Shown here piece after piece: positions 30,933 to 39,556 of a stretch of DNA of 44,988 bases. Under the pieces are notes generated by a model. It was not told where the DNA came from, searched no databases, and worked only from the letters and a program-made list of their open reading frames with translations. Positions within the stretch are counted from its first letter, which is position 1. Each line of letters begins with the position of its first letter. The position numbers and the translations under genes are program-made. This DNA comes from JAEUIG01 sp046349775 (GTDB lineage Bacteria > Planctomycetota > Planctomycetia > Planctomycetales > Planctomycetaceae): the NCBI GenBank assembly GCA_046349775.1, contig JAXMBS010000046.1, positions 1-44,988 on the forward strand, in the 5' to 3' direction.

Positions 30933-33900
30933 ATGCACCCAGAAGTTCGCGGGAATGTCGAGCAGCATCGGGCCGAATCGTTCGCGACGATCATCGGCCT
31001 GTGCGAGTCTTTTGCGGGCGAGACGAACCCGTCCCCCCTGTCGACGCTGGATGAACGTCTGGCGGGTGTGGGAGAACCATTGAAGCCGGTGCTGTTCCGC
31101 AACCTGCTTGCGATCGATCTCAGGAACCGGCGGGCGGGCGGCGAACATCCGGATGCCGAGGAATACCTGCGGCGTTTTCCGCAGTTTGCCGACGTGATCC
31201 GCGAAATGTTCGCAGACTCACTCGACTCGCGCTCGTTGCCGTCGCCGAGGATCGCCGGCCACGGGAGTCCGGCGGTCACCCGCCTGGGGGACTACCGGTT
31301 GCTGGGCGAACTGGGGCGCGGCGGCATGGGGGTCGTCTATGAAGCGGTGCATACACAGCGCGGCGATCATGTGGCGCTGAAGACCTTGCCGATCGTGGAC
31401 GGTCTGGCCCTGCACCTGTTTAAACGCGAGTTCCGGGTGCTGGCGGACGTCAATCATCCCAATCTGGTCGGGCTGCAAACCCTCGAATCCGACGCCGGCC
31501 AGTGGTTTCTGACCATGGACCTGGTCGAGGGGACGGACTTCCTGAAGTACGTCCGTTCGGGGGGCGCGCTGGACGAACCGCGCCTCCGCTCAGCCCTCTC
31601 GCAACTGGTCCGGGCCGTGATGGCCTTGCACGGCCAGCACGTCATCCACCGCGACCTCAAGCCTTCCAATGTGCTGGTGGACAGCAAAGGTCACCTGGTC
31701 GTGCTCGACTTCGGACTGGCGCTGGACCACGGCACGACACAGCAGTCGCAAAGCCACAGTACGGCCACCGTGGCCGGGACGCCGCGTTACATGGCGCCCG
31801 AGCAGGCGGCCGGACAAAGGTGACGGCCGCCAGCGACTGGTACGCCGTCGGCGTCATGCTGTACGAGGCCCTCGCGGGAAAACCGCCCTTCACCGGCCCG
31901 ATGCTGCAGATCCTGCAAGATAAGCAGCGACTGGAGGCGCCACCGCTGCCGGCACGGGGCATCGCTCCCGATCTGGCCGGATTGTGTCTGCGTTTGCTCG
32001 CACGGAATCCCCGGCAGCGGCCGGATGCCTTCGAGATCGTCCAGGCGATTGCCCCCAGCCTCCAGCCGGCGGCGGAACCACCGCGCCGACCGGACAACAG
32101 CTCGTCGGACGGGAGCCGCAACTGGCGGCGCTGAAGGACGCCCTGAGCACCGTCGAGCGGCAACGCGATCCGCAGACCGTGTTCATCAGCGGCCGGTCCG
32201 GCGAAGGAAAGACGCGCTCGCGGAGCACTTCCTGACCCCCTTGCGGAAGGATCAGCGCCTGGTGGTCATGTCGGGCCGTTGTTACGACCGGGAGTCGGTG
32301 CCGTTCAAAGCCCTGGATGCGCTGATTGACGCCCTGGGAAGTTACCTGCGGTCGTTGCCGGACAAGGACGCGGCCCTGCTGATGCCGGACGACATGGGTG
32401 TGCTGGCGCAGGTGTTTCCGGTGCTGCAGCGGGTCAGCGTGGTCGCTGAAGCGGCCGATCCCCGGCTGAAAGACCTGGACGATCAGCAGCTGCGTCAGCG
32501 GGCGTTTCGGGCTTTGCGGTCGTTGCTGGTCCGCATCAGTCGGCGTTCCCCGACGGTCTGGTTTATCGACGACCTGCAATGGGGAGATGCCGACAGCGCC
32601 CAGGCGCTGTTCGAGGTGCTGCGACCTCCCGAGGCGCCGGCGGTGCTGTTTCTGGGGACCTTTCGCAGCGATGAGACGGAAGGCAGCGCCTTCCTGTCGA
32701 TGTGGCGCGAGCTGCAGACCAAACACGATGTCCACTTTGCCGACAGTGAAGTCAAGGTGGCGCCGCTCACGGTCGAGGAATGCACCGCACTGGTGATCCG
32801 CCTGATTGGCCAGGACGATGACGTCATCCGCCGCCGGGCGTCCGAGTTTGCCCAGGAGACGCACGGCAACCCGTTCCTGCTGATCGAGCTGATCGGTTGT
32901 TTCGATCCGCACACCGATTCGTTTGAGCCGCTGCCGCTGCACGAAGTGCTGGCGAGGAAGCTGGGCCAATTGCCCGAGGAAGCCGCGGCGTTGCTGGACG
33001 TCGTGGCCGTATCGGGACAGGGACTCTCGCTGGAGGAGGCCTCGCGCACGGCCGGACATGCGCTGCCTCCCGTCGCCACGATCACGCGGATGCGCAACGA
33101 GCGGCTGGTCCGGCTGATTGGTTCGGAGGAAAGCCCCCTCGTCGATACGTATCACGACCGGGTTCGGGAGACGGTGTTGCGCCATATGGACGAGAGGCGG
33201 TGCCAGACACTGCACGGAAAACTGGCCGAAGTCATCGAGGGCAATTTTGGCGGTCTGACGGCCGAGCAACTCGCGGCCGTCGAACTCGACGAGAAACCGT
33301 CAGAGTCCCGGGCGATTCCGCGCGTCTTTGACCTGGCCTACCACTTCGACGCCGCGGCGCAGACGAGCAAGGCACGGCGCTACGCCCTCCTGGCCGCCGA
33401 ACAGGCCCGGCGGCAATCCGCGTTGGAAGTCGCGGCGAACAACTACGCGATTGCCCAACGCCACGCCGCAGCCGCCAGCCCGACCATGCGCTATCGGATT
33501 GCCGAGGGGTGGGGCGACTCGCTGATGCTGCTGGGACGCTACGAGGAGGCCCACCAGCGACTGGTCGGTATCATCGAATTGGTGGACGATCCCGACAGGA
33601 AGTCGCGAATCAACGCCTTGCAGGGTGAGATCGCTTTTAAACAAGGGGCCATCAGCGGGAGCATTGAGTTTTTCGAACAGGGGTTGGAGCGCCTGGGCCA
33701 GCCCGTCCCAAAGACGCGGTTCGGATACGTCGTAGGGATCCTGCGAGAAACTTTGATCCAGTGCGGGCACAGCCTCTGGCCCGGCCGTCTGCACCGTATG
33801 CCCTTCAACGAGGGGCTTGATCTCACGGTCCGTCTGCTCTTTCGACACAGTCATCCCACCGCCTTTCAAAACACACTGAAGATGCTTTGGTCGCATCTGG

Positions 33901-34943
33901 CCGCAGTGAACCGTGCCGAGTTGGTTCCCCCTTCCTTGCGACTCGCCTACATGTATGCATTCCACGTCTGCATTTTATCGATGCTCGGCTGGTCGTCACG
34001 GGGAAGCTGCTTTAGCGCTCGCTCGCTCGCAATTGCTCGTGAGTGCAACGATCTTCTGGGGATCGCCTACAGCAGCAGTTACACCGGAATTGGTCGGTAT
34101 GTGTCGGCCGACTATAAGGAAGGACTGGCGTGTCTCACCGATGCGATTAACGCATTCACGCAATCGGGAGACTTGTGGGAACTCAACTTGGCCCACTTCC
34201 ACAGAGGCTGCTGCCAGTTTGGTTTAGGGAACCTCGCTGAGGCAGTGGCCGATGCGAGCCGGTCGTTCGCTGCCAGCGCGCGACTGGGTGATTCGCGCAC
34301 ACTGTGTTCGAGTTACCTCTGGGCCCGCGCCACGCGCGGCAACCTCCCCTTTGAGCAACTGAAAAGCTGCTATCCCTGTCGGCCGGATGACATCATGTCG
34401 ACCGTCCATGGCCTCATGGCGGAGGGGCACTGGCACCGGTTCCACGGCCGCACGGCGGATTCGCTGCAGAAGTTCGAGCAAGCGGTCGCCATGATCCGCG
34501 AGAACTTCTGCATCAACTCGCACATGATCGTGGCGTTTCCGGAACTGGCCGCCGCGCTGCGGCTGCACGCGGCCACATTGGATACTGCCGACCGACAAGC
34601 ATGCCAGCGGCTGCGACGCCGCGCAAGCCGGATCGCCACTTGGTCGGCGCGGATCATGCGGCTGTTCCCCGCAGCCGACCCCCTTGCTCTGCGAGAACTC
34701 AGCCTGATCCTTCAGGACACGGGACAGCTGCGGAAGGCGCTGAAGATTGCGGACAGAAGTTGCGCGATCGCCGCAGCGCAAAACGCTCGGTTTGAGCATG
34801 CTCAGTCGCTGCTGGCGCGCGGCAGAATTGCACGGCAGTCCGGGCAGCCTGACGCCGACGAGCAGATCCGCACCGCCGAATCCGCACTGGCAGAAATGGA
34901 GCAGGCAATTCCAGATTCAGCCAGACAGTCTCAACCGCCGTGA
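30933..34943 (+). pseudogene. Ser/Thr protein kinase fused to AAA-type ATPase and TPR domain, frame-broken
   Basis: One roughly 1336-residue protein of the kinase-ATPase-TPR (PknK/MalT-like) type. Order: a planctomycete N-terminal region ending EEYLRRFPQFADVIREMF; kinase with LGRGGMGVVYEAV, VALKTL, catalytic HRDLKPSNVLV, VLDFGLAL and GTPRYMAPEQAAG; its C-lobe in frame 2 (SDWYAVGVMLYEALAGKPPF); the ATPase start in frame 1 (LVGREPQLAALKDAL, Walker A GRSGEGKT); then frame 3 to the end with Walker B-type VWFIDDLQWGDADS and helical repeats (YEEAHQRLVGIIELVDD). Three frame changes (about 31817, 32080, 32210) are all in the same direction, fitting three missing bases, and the span is a multiple of three. 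It starts 3 bases after the UnbU-like gene. Cytosolic; likely signals for the operon's surface components. Confidence 0.85.
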
Positions 34944-35037
34944 CGGTCATTCGATCGGAAACGGCGCGCACTAATGTCCAAGCACCGACTGTTTCATCGT
35001 CGATTCCGTTCAGGCGTCATCATTAGCCAAGTGCCAA

Positions 35038-35553
35038 ATGCCAGACCGACGTCAACTCCACTTCGATTCGTTGGATGATGTGCGTTGCGAATCGGAGAGA
35101 CTGCTGCAATTCGGCTACGAGCGTGCCGGTCGGTGGTCGCTGGGCACGATGGGCGATCATCTGGGGCGAGCACTCCTGTACTCCTGCGAGGGTTTTCCGA
35201 CTAATTGGCCGCGATCAATCCAATGGATACTTCGCAACTTTGCTCTCAATAGCATTCTGGCGCGCGAGACCTGGCGTTTTCGCATGCCGGCGCCCATCAG
35301 CGTGAACTGGCAGGCCACCGATCAGGAGGGTGTGGACTGCCTGCTGAAGGGCATCGAACGGTTTCAACAACACAGCTGTCCCATGTCGCCACACATTCTG
35401 CTGGGGAAGATGTCGCGCGAACAGTGGATTCAGTTTCACCTCTGGCACTGCGAACACCATTTCAGCTTTCTACTGCCCGCCGCCGAACCAAAGCGATGTT
35501 CGGCACCGCGAGAAAAAGAGGCGAAGTCAGCGGAGGAGCGGCACGTTCTGTGA
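35038..35553 (+). CDS. DUF1569 (DinB-fold) protein
   Basis: A 171-residue protein with the DUF1569 pattern: LDDVRCESERLLQFGYERAGRWSLGTMGDHLGRALLYSCEGFP, then PISVNWQATDQEGVDCLLKGIERFQQH, and the metal-site-like HLWHCEHHFSFLLP near the C-terminus. DinB-like proteins are four-helix metal-binding enzymes, many acting as thiol-dependent transferases; the specific reaction here is unknown. The His residues in GDHL and HCEHH could be metal ligands (inferred). The ATG at 35038 is used; no clear ribosome-binding site. It lies between the kinase gene and the second DUF1559 gene and is probably not in the upstream operon (94-base gap). Confidence 0.82.
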   Translation: MPDRRQLHFDSLDDVRCESERLLQFGYERAGRWSLGTMGDHLGRALLYSCEGFPTNWPRSIQWILRNFALNSILARETWRFRMPAPISVNWQATDQEGVDCLLKGIERFQQHSCPMSPHILLGKMSREQWIQFHLWHCEHHFSFLLPAAEPKRCSAPREKEAKSAEERHVL

Positions 35554-35594
35554 TTGCATTTCCAACGTCACTCCGCGCTTCGAGCGAGGAACGA

Positions 35595-36541
35595 ATGATG
35601 ACTGAATACAGAGCAGCCCGATTGCCGTCTCGCGGCTTCACTCTGATTGAACTGCTCGTCGTGATCGCCGTCATTGCAGTCCTGATCTCGCTGCTGTTAC
35701 CGGCGGTGCAACAGCGCGTGAAGCGGCCCGACGTACAGAATGCAAGAACCACCTCCGGCAAATCGGGCGCGTGCATAACTACCACGATGCTCACAGTTGT
35801 TTCCCATTCGGCTGGGGCGGCACCACTCCGCCGTCGGGATCTCCAGGGTACTCCGCCATCAGCCAGTTGCTGCCGTTCCTCGATCAGGCCCCCCTCTACA
35901 GCACGATCAACTTCAGCCTCCCGTTGACCGATCCAGGGGAATAATCTGCGCGCCTACAGGAAATCCCGCTGCTCGCTGCCCTTCTGACTTCCCGAACACA
36001 CAACCTCAATCAGGGGGCGCCGTCAATTACGTCGCCAATAAGGGGAACGGCATCCTGTGGCAGGATCCCAATCAGAACGGGGTGTTCGTTTATCGCACGT
36101 CCGGCACGATTCCGCGACATCCTGGACGGAACGAGCAACACGGCCGCGTTTTCGGAGCGTGTCCTGACGGACGGCAACAACGGCGTCGTCAGCCCGGACG
36201 CGGACGTGTTTCTCGCAACAACGGATCCCACGACGCAGGATGAAGCCATCAGCCTGTGCTACGCGGTCGACATCAACAATCTCGCGAATCAGTTTCCGAT
36301 CTTCATGGGAGCCCCCTGGCTGAACGGGCAGCACACGTACCTCCACGTGGATACTCCCAATCGTCGTTCGTGCGGGTTTTATCCGTTCAAAGCCACGATG
36401 CCTCCGAGCAGCCGCCACGAGGGGGGCGTTCACCTGCTGTTGTGTGACGGTTCGTGCCGCTTTGTCTCTGAAAACGTCGACCGCCAAACATGGCGCAGCA
36501 TTGGTTCGCGCAATGGCGGCGAACTTCTCGGCGAATTCTGA
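35595..36541 (+). pseudogene. Second DUF1559 pseudopilin-like protein, frame-broken
   Basis: The ATG at 35595 (AGGA 4 bases upstream) opens the pilin-like signal GFTLIELLVVIAVIAVLISLLLPAVQQ. After about 35715 the frame changes repeatedly: the family segments NHLRQIGRALHNYHDAHS-like and GYSAISQLLPFLDQAPLYSTINFSLPLTDPG are found in other frames, then DILDGTSNTAAFSERVL, and a clean C-terminal third (SLCYAVDINNLANQFPIF to EGGVHLLLCDGSCRFVSENVD, ending RNGGELLGEF). The span is 947 bases, near the family length. A small lipoprotein follows 60 bases later, the arrangement commonly seen for DUF1559 genes. Exported, membrane-anchored; function unproven. Confidence 0.8.
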
Positions 36542-36601
36542 TCAGCTAACGGTTCGCGGACGTCCAATTCGCGGATCAGGCGCCTCGAAATAGATCCGAA
36601 A

Positions 36602-37015
36602 ATGCGCGCTCTCGTATGTCCGACAATCCCGAGCTGCATGTGCCGTGCCGCACTCCTGTGCGCATTACTCGCCGCCTGCAGCTGCGGAGGACACTATTCT
36701 CCGGCAGCGCATCGAGTCGATCCTGAGCGCGCGCGGCGCACACTCGAAGCTGTCCTGGACAGTTGGAAGGCCGGAGCGACTCCGGGGTCATGGCAGCAGC
36801 AATCTCCGTCTGTCGTCGTCCAGGACATGGACTGGCAGGGAGGCGCGCAACTCATGGAATTCGAGATCACAACAACCGAGGCCATCGACGCCAATCTGCA
36901 TTGTACGACAATCCTGACCATGACAGATTCGCAGCAGCGAACCAACCAGCGAACAGTGACGTATCTCGTCGGCACCAGTCCGACGCTGACCGTTTTTCGA
37001 GCACCACGGCTGTAG
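36602..37015 (+). CDS. Small lipoprotein companion of DUF1559
   Basis: A 137-residue protein with a lipoprotein signal: LLCALLAAC, where the Cys at about residue 26 would be lipidated. The mature part (RVDPERARRTLEAVLDSWKAG, PSVVVQDMDWQGGAQLMEFEI, RTVTYLVGTSPTLTVFR) has the recognisable pattern of the small lipoproteins encoded directly after DUF1559 genes in planctomycetes; their role is unknown. It probably sits on the outer leaflet or in the periplasm next to its DUF1559 partner. It follows that gene by 60 bases on the same strand. Confidence 0.8.
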   Translation: MRALVCPTIPSCMCRAALLCALLAACSCGGHYSPAAHRVDPERARRTLEAVLDSWKAGATPGSWQQQSPSVVVQDMDWQGGAQLMEFEITTTEAIDANLHCTTILTMTDSQQRTNQRTVTYLVGTSPTLTVFRAPRL

Positions 37016-37051
37016 ACCGGCTGACGCCGGATCGCGAACAGGAGCACAGAG

Positions 37052-37681
37052 GTGACGCCTTTTATTCGGTGGATCGAGGAACAGGATGCCCAGGGGGAGG
37101 TCGCGGAAGGGTATCAGAAGTATTTTGAAAAGCGGCCCGATCGCTCCCAGGTGGCGGAGATCATCAAATGCTTCAGTCACCGACCGGACTTCATGAAGCA
37201 GGTGCTGGACTTCAGTTGGGGGCTGCACTTCTGCGACGGGCATCTGCCGGAGCGCGTCAAGGAGATGATTGCGACGCTTGTCTCCGGCCAGAATCGCTGC
37301 CCGTATTGCATGAATTCTCACGCGTACTTCCTGCACAGGCACAGCACTGACGATGCGGCCGTGGCCTGCATTGGCCGGGGCGAGATTGACGCTGCTCCGA
37401 TTGCCGAATCCGAAAAGGCTCTGCTGCGGTTCGTCAAACTGCTCACCAATGAACCATACCGGAACACCGCGCAGGAAGTGCAACTGCTCCGCGACCGCGG
37501 CTGGACTGAGCCGCAGATCGCCGAGGCCGTGTACATCACGGCAATGTTCGCATTCTTCAATCGGGTCGCCAACGGCTTCGGTCTGGCTGATCCACGATAC
37601 TTCGAGTCCAGCGGTACAACGAATCCGCTGGAAGGCTACCTGCCGGCCGTTGGTGCTCCTTACGCGGGGACAGACGAGTGA
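37052..37681 (+). CDS. Alkylhydroperoxidase AhpD-like (carboxymuconolactone decarboxylase fold) protein
   Basis: A 209-residue protein of the peroxidase-related/AhpD-like family. The active-site motif CPYCMNSH (CxxCxxxH) sits in RVKEMIATLVSGQNRCPYCMNSHAYFL, and the C-terminal helical part (EPQIAEAVYITAMFAFFNRVANGFGL) is typical of uncharacterised peroxidase-related enzymes. The redox Cys pair and His suggest thiol-dependent peroxide reduction in the cytosol. The GTG start at 37052 is 36 bases after the lipoprotein stop. No frameshift. Electron donor unknown. Confidence 0.9.
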   Translation: MTPFIRWIEEQDAQGEVAEGYQKYFEKRPDRSQVAEIIKCFSHRPDFMKQVLDFSWGLHFCDGHLPERVKEMIATLVSGQNRCPYCMNSHAYFLHRHSTDDAAVACIGRGEIDAAPIAESEKALLRFVKLLTNEPYRNTAQEVQLLRDRGWTEPQIAEAVYITAMFAFFNRVANGFGLADPRYFESSGTTNPLEGYLPAVGAPYAGTDE

Positions 37682-37979
37682 TGGCAAGGAAGTTGTTTGT
37701 GGCGGAGCCGCAAAGACTCCCTGCGGTGCATTGGCGCCGCAGAACGCCGGTTCGTGCGAAACAACACCTGCAGATTTCGTCTGCTCAAAATCGGCAGAGG
37801 ATGCATCGTCCGCCGGCACGAACGGATTTTGCTGCGGTGCAGCGGTGGATTACACCTCCTTCAGTTCCAGTCACCGGGCACGTATTCGATCGCATGATCG
37901 ACGGTCTCGTGCAGGTACTCGTCCTCAAGTCCCCGGTACGATCATCGGTGCAAATCGTCGAACCGGGTTTTCGTCCGCG
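37682..37979. other. Unresolved stretch after the AhpD-like gene
   Basis: About 300 bases with open frames on the plus strand but no frame that reads like a known family. A Cys-rich reading (frame 3, joined to the KTSC gene below) has odd composition and is probably not translated. I see no RNA gene. Confidence 0.3.
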
Positions 37980-38162
37980 ATGCGTTCCGTTGGGTACGAT
38001 CAGGCGAGCACAGTCCTCGAAAGCAGGTTTCCTGGCGGAGAAGCCTATCGCTATTTTGGCATTCCTTCAGACGTGCATCGGGGCCTGCTGACGGCGAACT
38101 CTGCCGGGGGGTATTTCTACGAATACATCCGTGATGCCTACGTGTGCGGACGCGTCGAGTAG
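37980..38162 (+). CDS. KTSC-domain protein (60 residues)
   Basis: The short ORF from ATG 37980 encodes a complete KTSC domain: MRSVGYDQASTVLESRFPGG, EAYRYFGIPSDVHRGLLTA, then SAGGYFYEYIRDAYVCGRV. The domain is named after a segment found at the C-terminus of some lysyl-tRNA synthetases and also exists alone in small proteins, often in phages and mobile regions; its molecular role is unknown. The frame is open further upstream, but the domain starts at this Met, so the short form is preferred. Neighbours are unrelated. Confidence 0.65.
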   Translation: MRSVGYDQASTVLESRFPGGEAYRYFGIPSDVHRGLLTANSAGGYFYEYIRDAYVCGRVE

Positions 38163-38212
38163 CCTGAAACGCCAGAATACATGAGACACGTCGAGTAGCG
38201 GGTAGCTCCCGC

Positions 38213-38271
38213 AACCGACTGGCCGTTGTCGCGTGGTCCGCACCTATGCCAATGGCAACGGCTGGTCGGCT
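38213..38271. repeat. Imperfect inverted repeat before the accessory module
   Basis: aaccgactggccgttg (38213-38228) and caacggctggtcggct (38256-38271) pair at 13 of 16 positions; the loop overlaps a perfect small palindrome tgcca-a-tggca (38247-38257). The sequence cgtcgagtagc occurs both at the end of the KTSC gene and about 40 bases later. It could be a terminator or an element boundary. Confidence 0.4.
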
Positions 38272-38293
38272 CGACTAACGAATAGGTGCAACC

Positions 38294-39043
38294 ATGGCGA
38301 ACGAAAAATCGCCCGAGGAGTCTGTCGAACAACGCATCAACAAGGAACATTCCGGGATCTTCTCAGCTTCATCGAGGAGTGGTGAGTTTCTCGAGCGCGA
38401 TGCTGTTCTTGACTTTTACGAAGATCTGGTTGACTTCGATCCGCTCAGCTTCAATGGCCTGTGTGGTGCTATTCACTGGGACATCTTGGGTTTCCATGAT
38501 CCTGCCCCCATGGAGAGCCTCTTTCATGAAGGGTCGCCTCCCAAACGGGACCACGACCTAATTCAGAAGCTCTTGGAACTGTTACCGGCGCACAACACCA
38601 GTGCAGAAGCCGACCGTTGTTTTGCGCTCGCTGTCCAGCTTGGCATGGCCTATCAACGCTTGCTCTTGAGGCCAGCGGAAGGAATGGCCAAGGCCCATGC
38701 AAAAACCAGAACGCAACGACAGAGTCTCTCGAAAGGCAGACAGAAGATCACCGCCGACAAGGCTTGCGAATTGTGCGAAAAGATTCGAGGAGCGGAAGAA
38801 GAACTGGATACGCGGTCTGTCGCAAGAAAAGCCGCGGCTCAATACAAACAAGAAAACGGCACAGATGTTTTATGGTCGACCATTCATCGCCACTGGATGA
38901 GGGCGGGGGAAGACTGGCGCAAACGCCGGGACAGAGAGATGAGGGATCGTGAGCTGCAATTGGAGTACTTCGCGAAGTTGAAAGGTATGCCCATGCAGCA
39001 GCCAGATTCGTGTTCTGGACCAGGCGAGAATGACATCCCGTGA
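38294..39043 (+). CDS. Uncharacterised 249-residue protein of the accessory module
   Basis: I do not recognise a family. The product is soluble and helical: an acidic N-terminal half (SGEFLERDAVLDFYEDLVDFDPLS, CGAIHWDILGFHD) and a strongly basic C-terminal half (AKAHAKTRTQRQSLSKGRQKITADKACELCEKIRGAEEELDTR, then HRHWMRAGEDWRKRRDREMRDRELQLEYFAKLKG) that could bind nucleic acid and may include a helix-turn-helix-like segment (VARKAAAQYKQENGTDVLWSTIHRHW). Base composition is visibly less GC-rich than the flanks, hinting at transfer. ATG at 38294. Two 15-bp direct repeats and a terminator follow, then a DUF1580 gene. Confidence 0.75.
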   Translation: MANEKSPEESVEQRINKEHSGIFSASSRSGEFLERDAVLDFYEDLVDFDPLSFNGLCGAIHWDILGFHDPAPMESLFHEGSPPKRDHDLIQKLLELLPAHNTSAEADRCFALAVQLGMAYQRLLLRPAEGMAKAHAKTRTQRQSLSKGRQKITADKACELCEKIRGAEEELDTRSVARKAAAQYKQENGTDVLWSTIHRHWMRAGEDWRKRRDREMRDRELQLEYFAKLKGMPMQQPDSCSGPGENDIP

Positions 39044-39048
39044 TGACA

Positions 39049-39093
39049 ATGACATCCGCACCAAAATCTTTGGTGCAGATGACATCCGCACCA
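39049..39093. repeat. Direct-repeat/stem-loop site downstream of unknown gene
   Basis: atgacatccgcacca occurs at 39049-39063 and again at 39079-39093, exactly 30 bases apart; a partial copy (atgacatcc) is at 39030-39038. Between them gcaccaaa and tttggtgc (39058-39065 and 39069-39076) form a perfect 8-bp stem with a 3-base loop. The layout suggests an operator or a recombination accessory site. Confidence 0.6.
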
Positions 39094-39143
39094 TTCATAT
39101 TGTGTTCTCAGGTCTTTTCAATCTGTCGATCGCTCTCAGAATG

Positions 39144-39177
39144 AGGCTGTGGATCACCAACGATCCGCAGCCTTTTT
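39144..39177 (+). terminator. Rho-independent terminator
   Basis: aggctgtggatc (39144-39155) pairs with gatccgcagcct (39162-39173), with one G-T pair and a 6-base loop, followed by TTTTT (39173-39177). It separates the unknown gene from DUF1580 and is the only classical terminator I find in the window. Confidence 0.8.
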
Positions 39178-39193
39178 CATTGGAGTAACAAGT

Positions 39194-39478
39194 TTGATCG
39201 ACATTGCGAACGAGACTGTCATTCCGATCGCTCAGACCCGCGAGTTCGTTCCAGGACGCCCATCAACTGCCACGATTTGGAGATGGGTTCTCAGTGGCAC
39301 TCGCGCCGGGAAGCTCGACAGCTTCTTGATTGGAGGTCGCCGCTTCACCTCGGTCGAAGCAATTCAACGGTTCGCCCAACAAAGCACAGCAACGGCTAAT
39401 GGCGACACTCCGCCCGTCCGTACGTCACGACAGCGGGAAATCGAACAGGCCGAGCGTGAGTTTGACGCCAACAGCTAA
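39194..39478 (+). CDS. DUF1580 protein (helix-turn-helix/excisionase-like)
   Basis: A 94-residue DUF1580 protein: IDIANETVIPIAQTREFVPG, then STATIWRWVLSGTRAGKLDSFLIGGRRFTSVEAIQRFAQQ. The middle has the pattern of MerR/excisionase-type winged helices (ATIWRWVLSG as recognition helix, FLIGGRRFTS as wing). DUF1580 genes are common next to integrases in planctomycete mobile elements and are thought to regulate or assist excision. The TTG start at 39194 is chosen because GGAG lies 8 bases upstream; the longer GTG start at 39149 would lie inside the terminator hairpin. The usual integrase partner is not adjacent; the only integrase seen is about 19 kb away. Confidence 0.8.
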   Translation: MIDIANETVIPIAQTREFVPGRPSTATIWRWVLSGTRAGKLDSFLIGGRRFTSVEAIQRFAQQSTATANGDTPPVRTSRQREIEQAEREFDANS

Positions 39479-39556
39479 CCCTCGCAAATGCAAGACGCCC
39501 CTGGGTCAACTCGGTCCGATTCGTGTGTGATCGTAGCACAAGCAGGAGAACAACCG

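Noticed and set aside
31800..32220. Programmed frameshifting in the kinase-ATPase gene
   Set aside because: Three shifts in 400 bases, all equivalent to one missing base, without slippery heptamers; sequence error is simpler.
36788..37819. 343-codon minus-strand ORF
   Set aside because: Shadow of the lipoprotein and AhpD-like genes on the plus strand.
38213..38271. Integron attC-like site after a short gene
   Set aside because: The inverted repeat lacks the RYYYAAC and GTTRRRY core boxes, and no integron integrase or cassette array is present.
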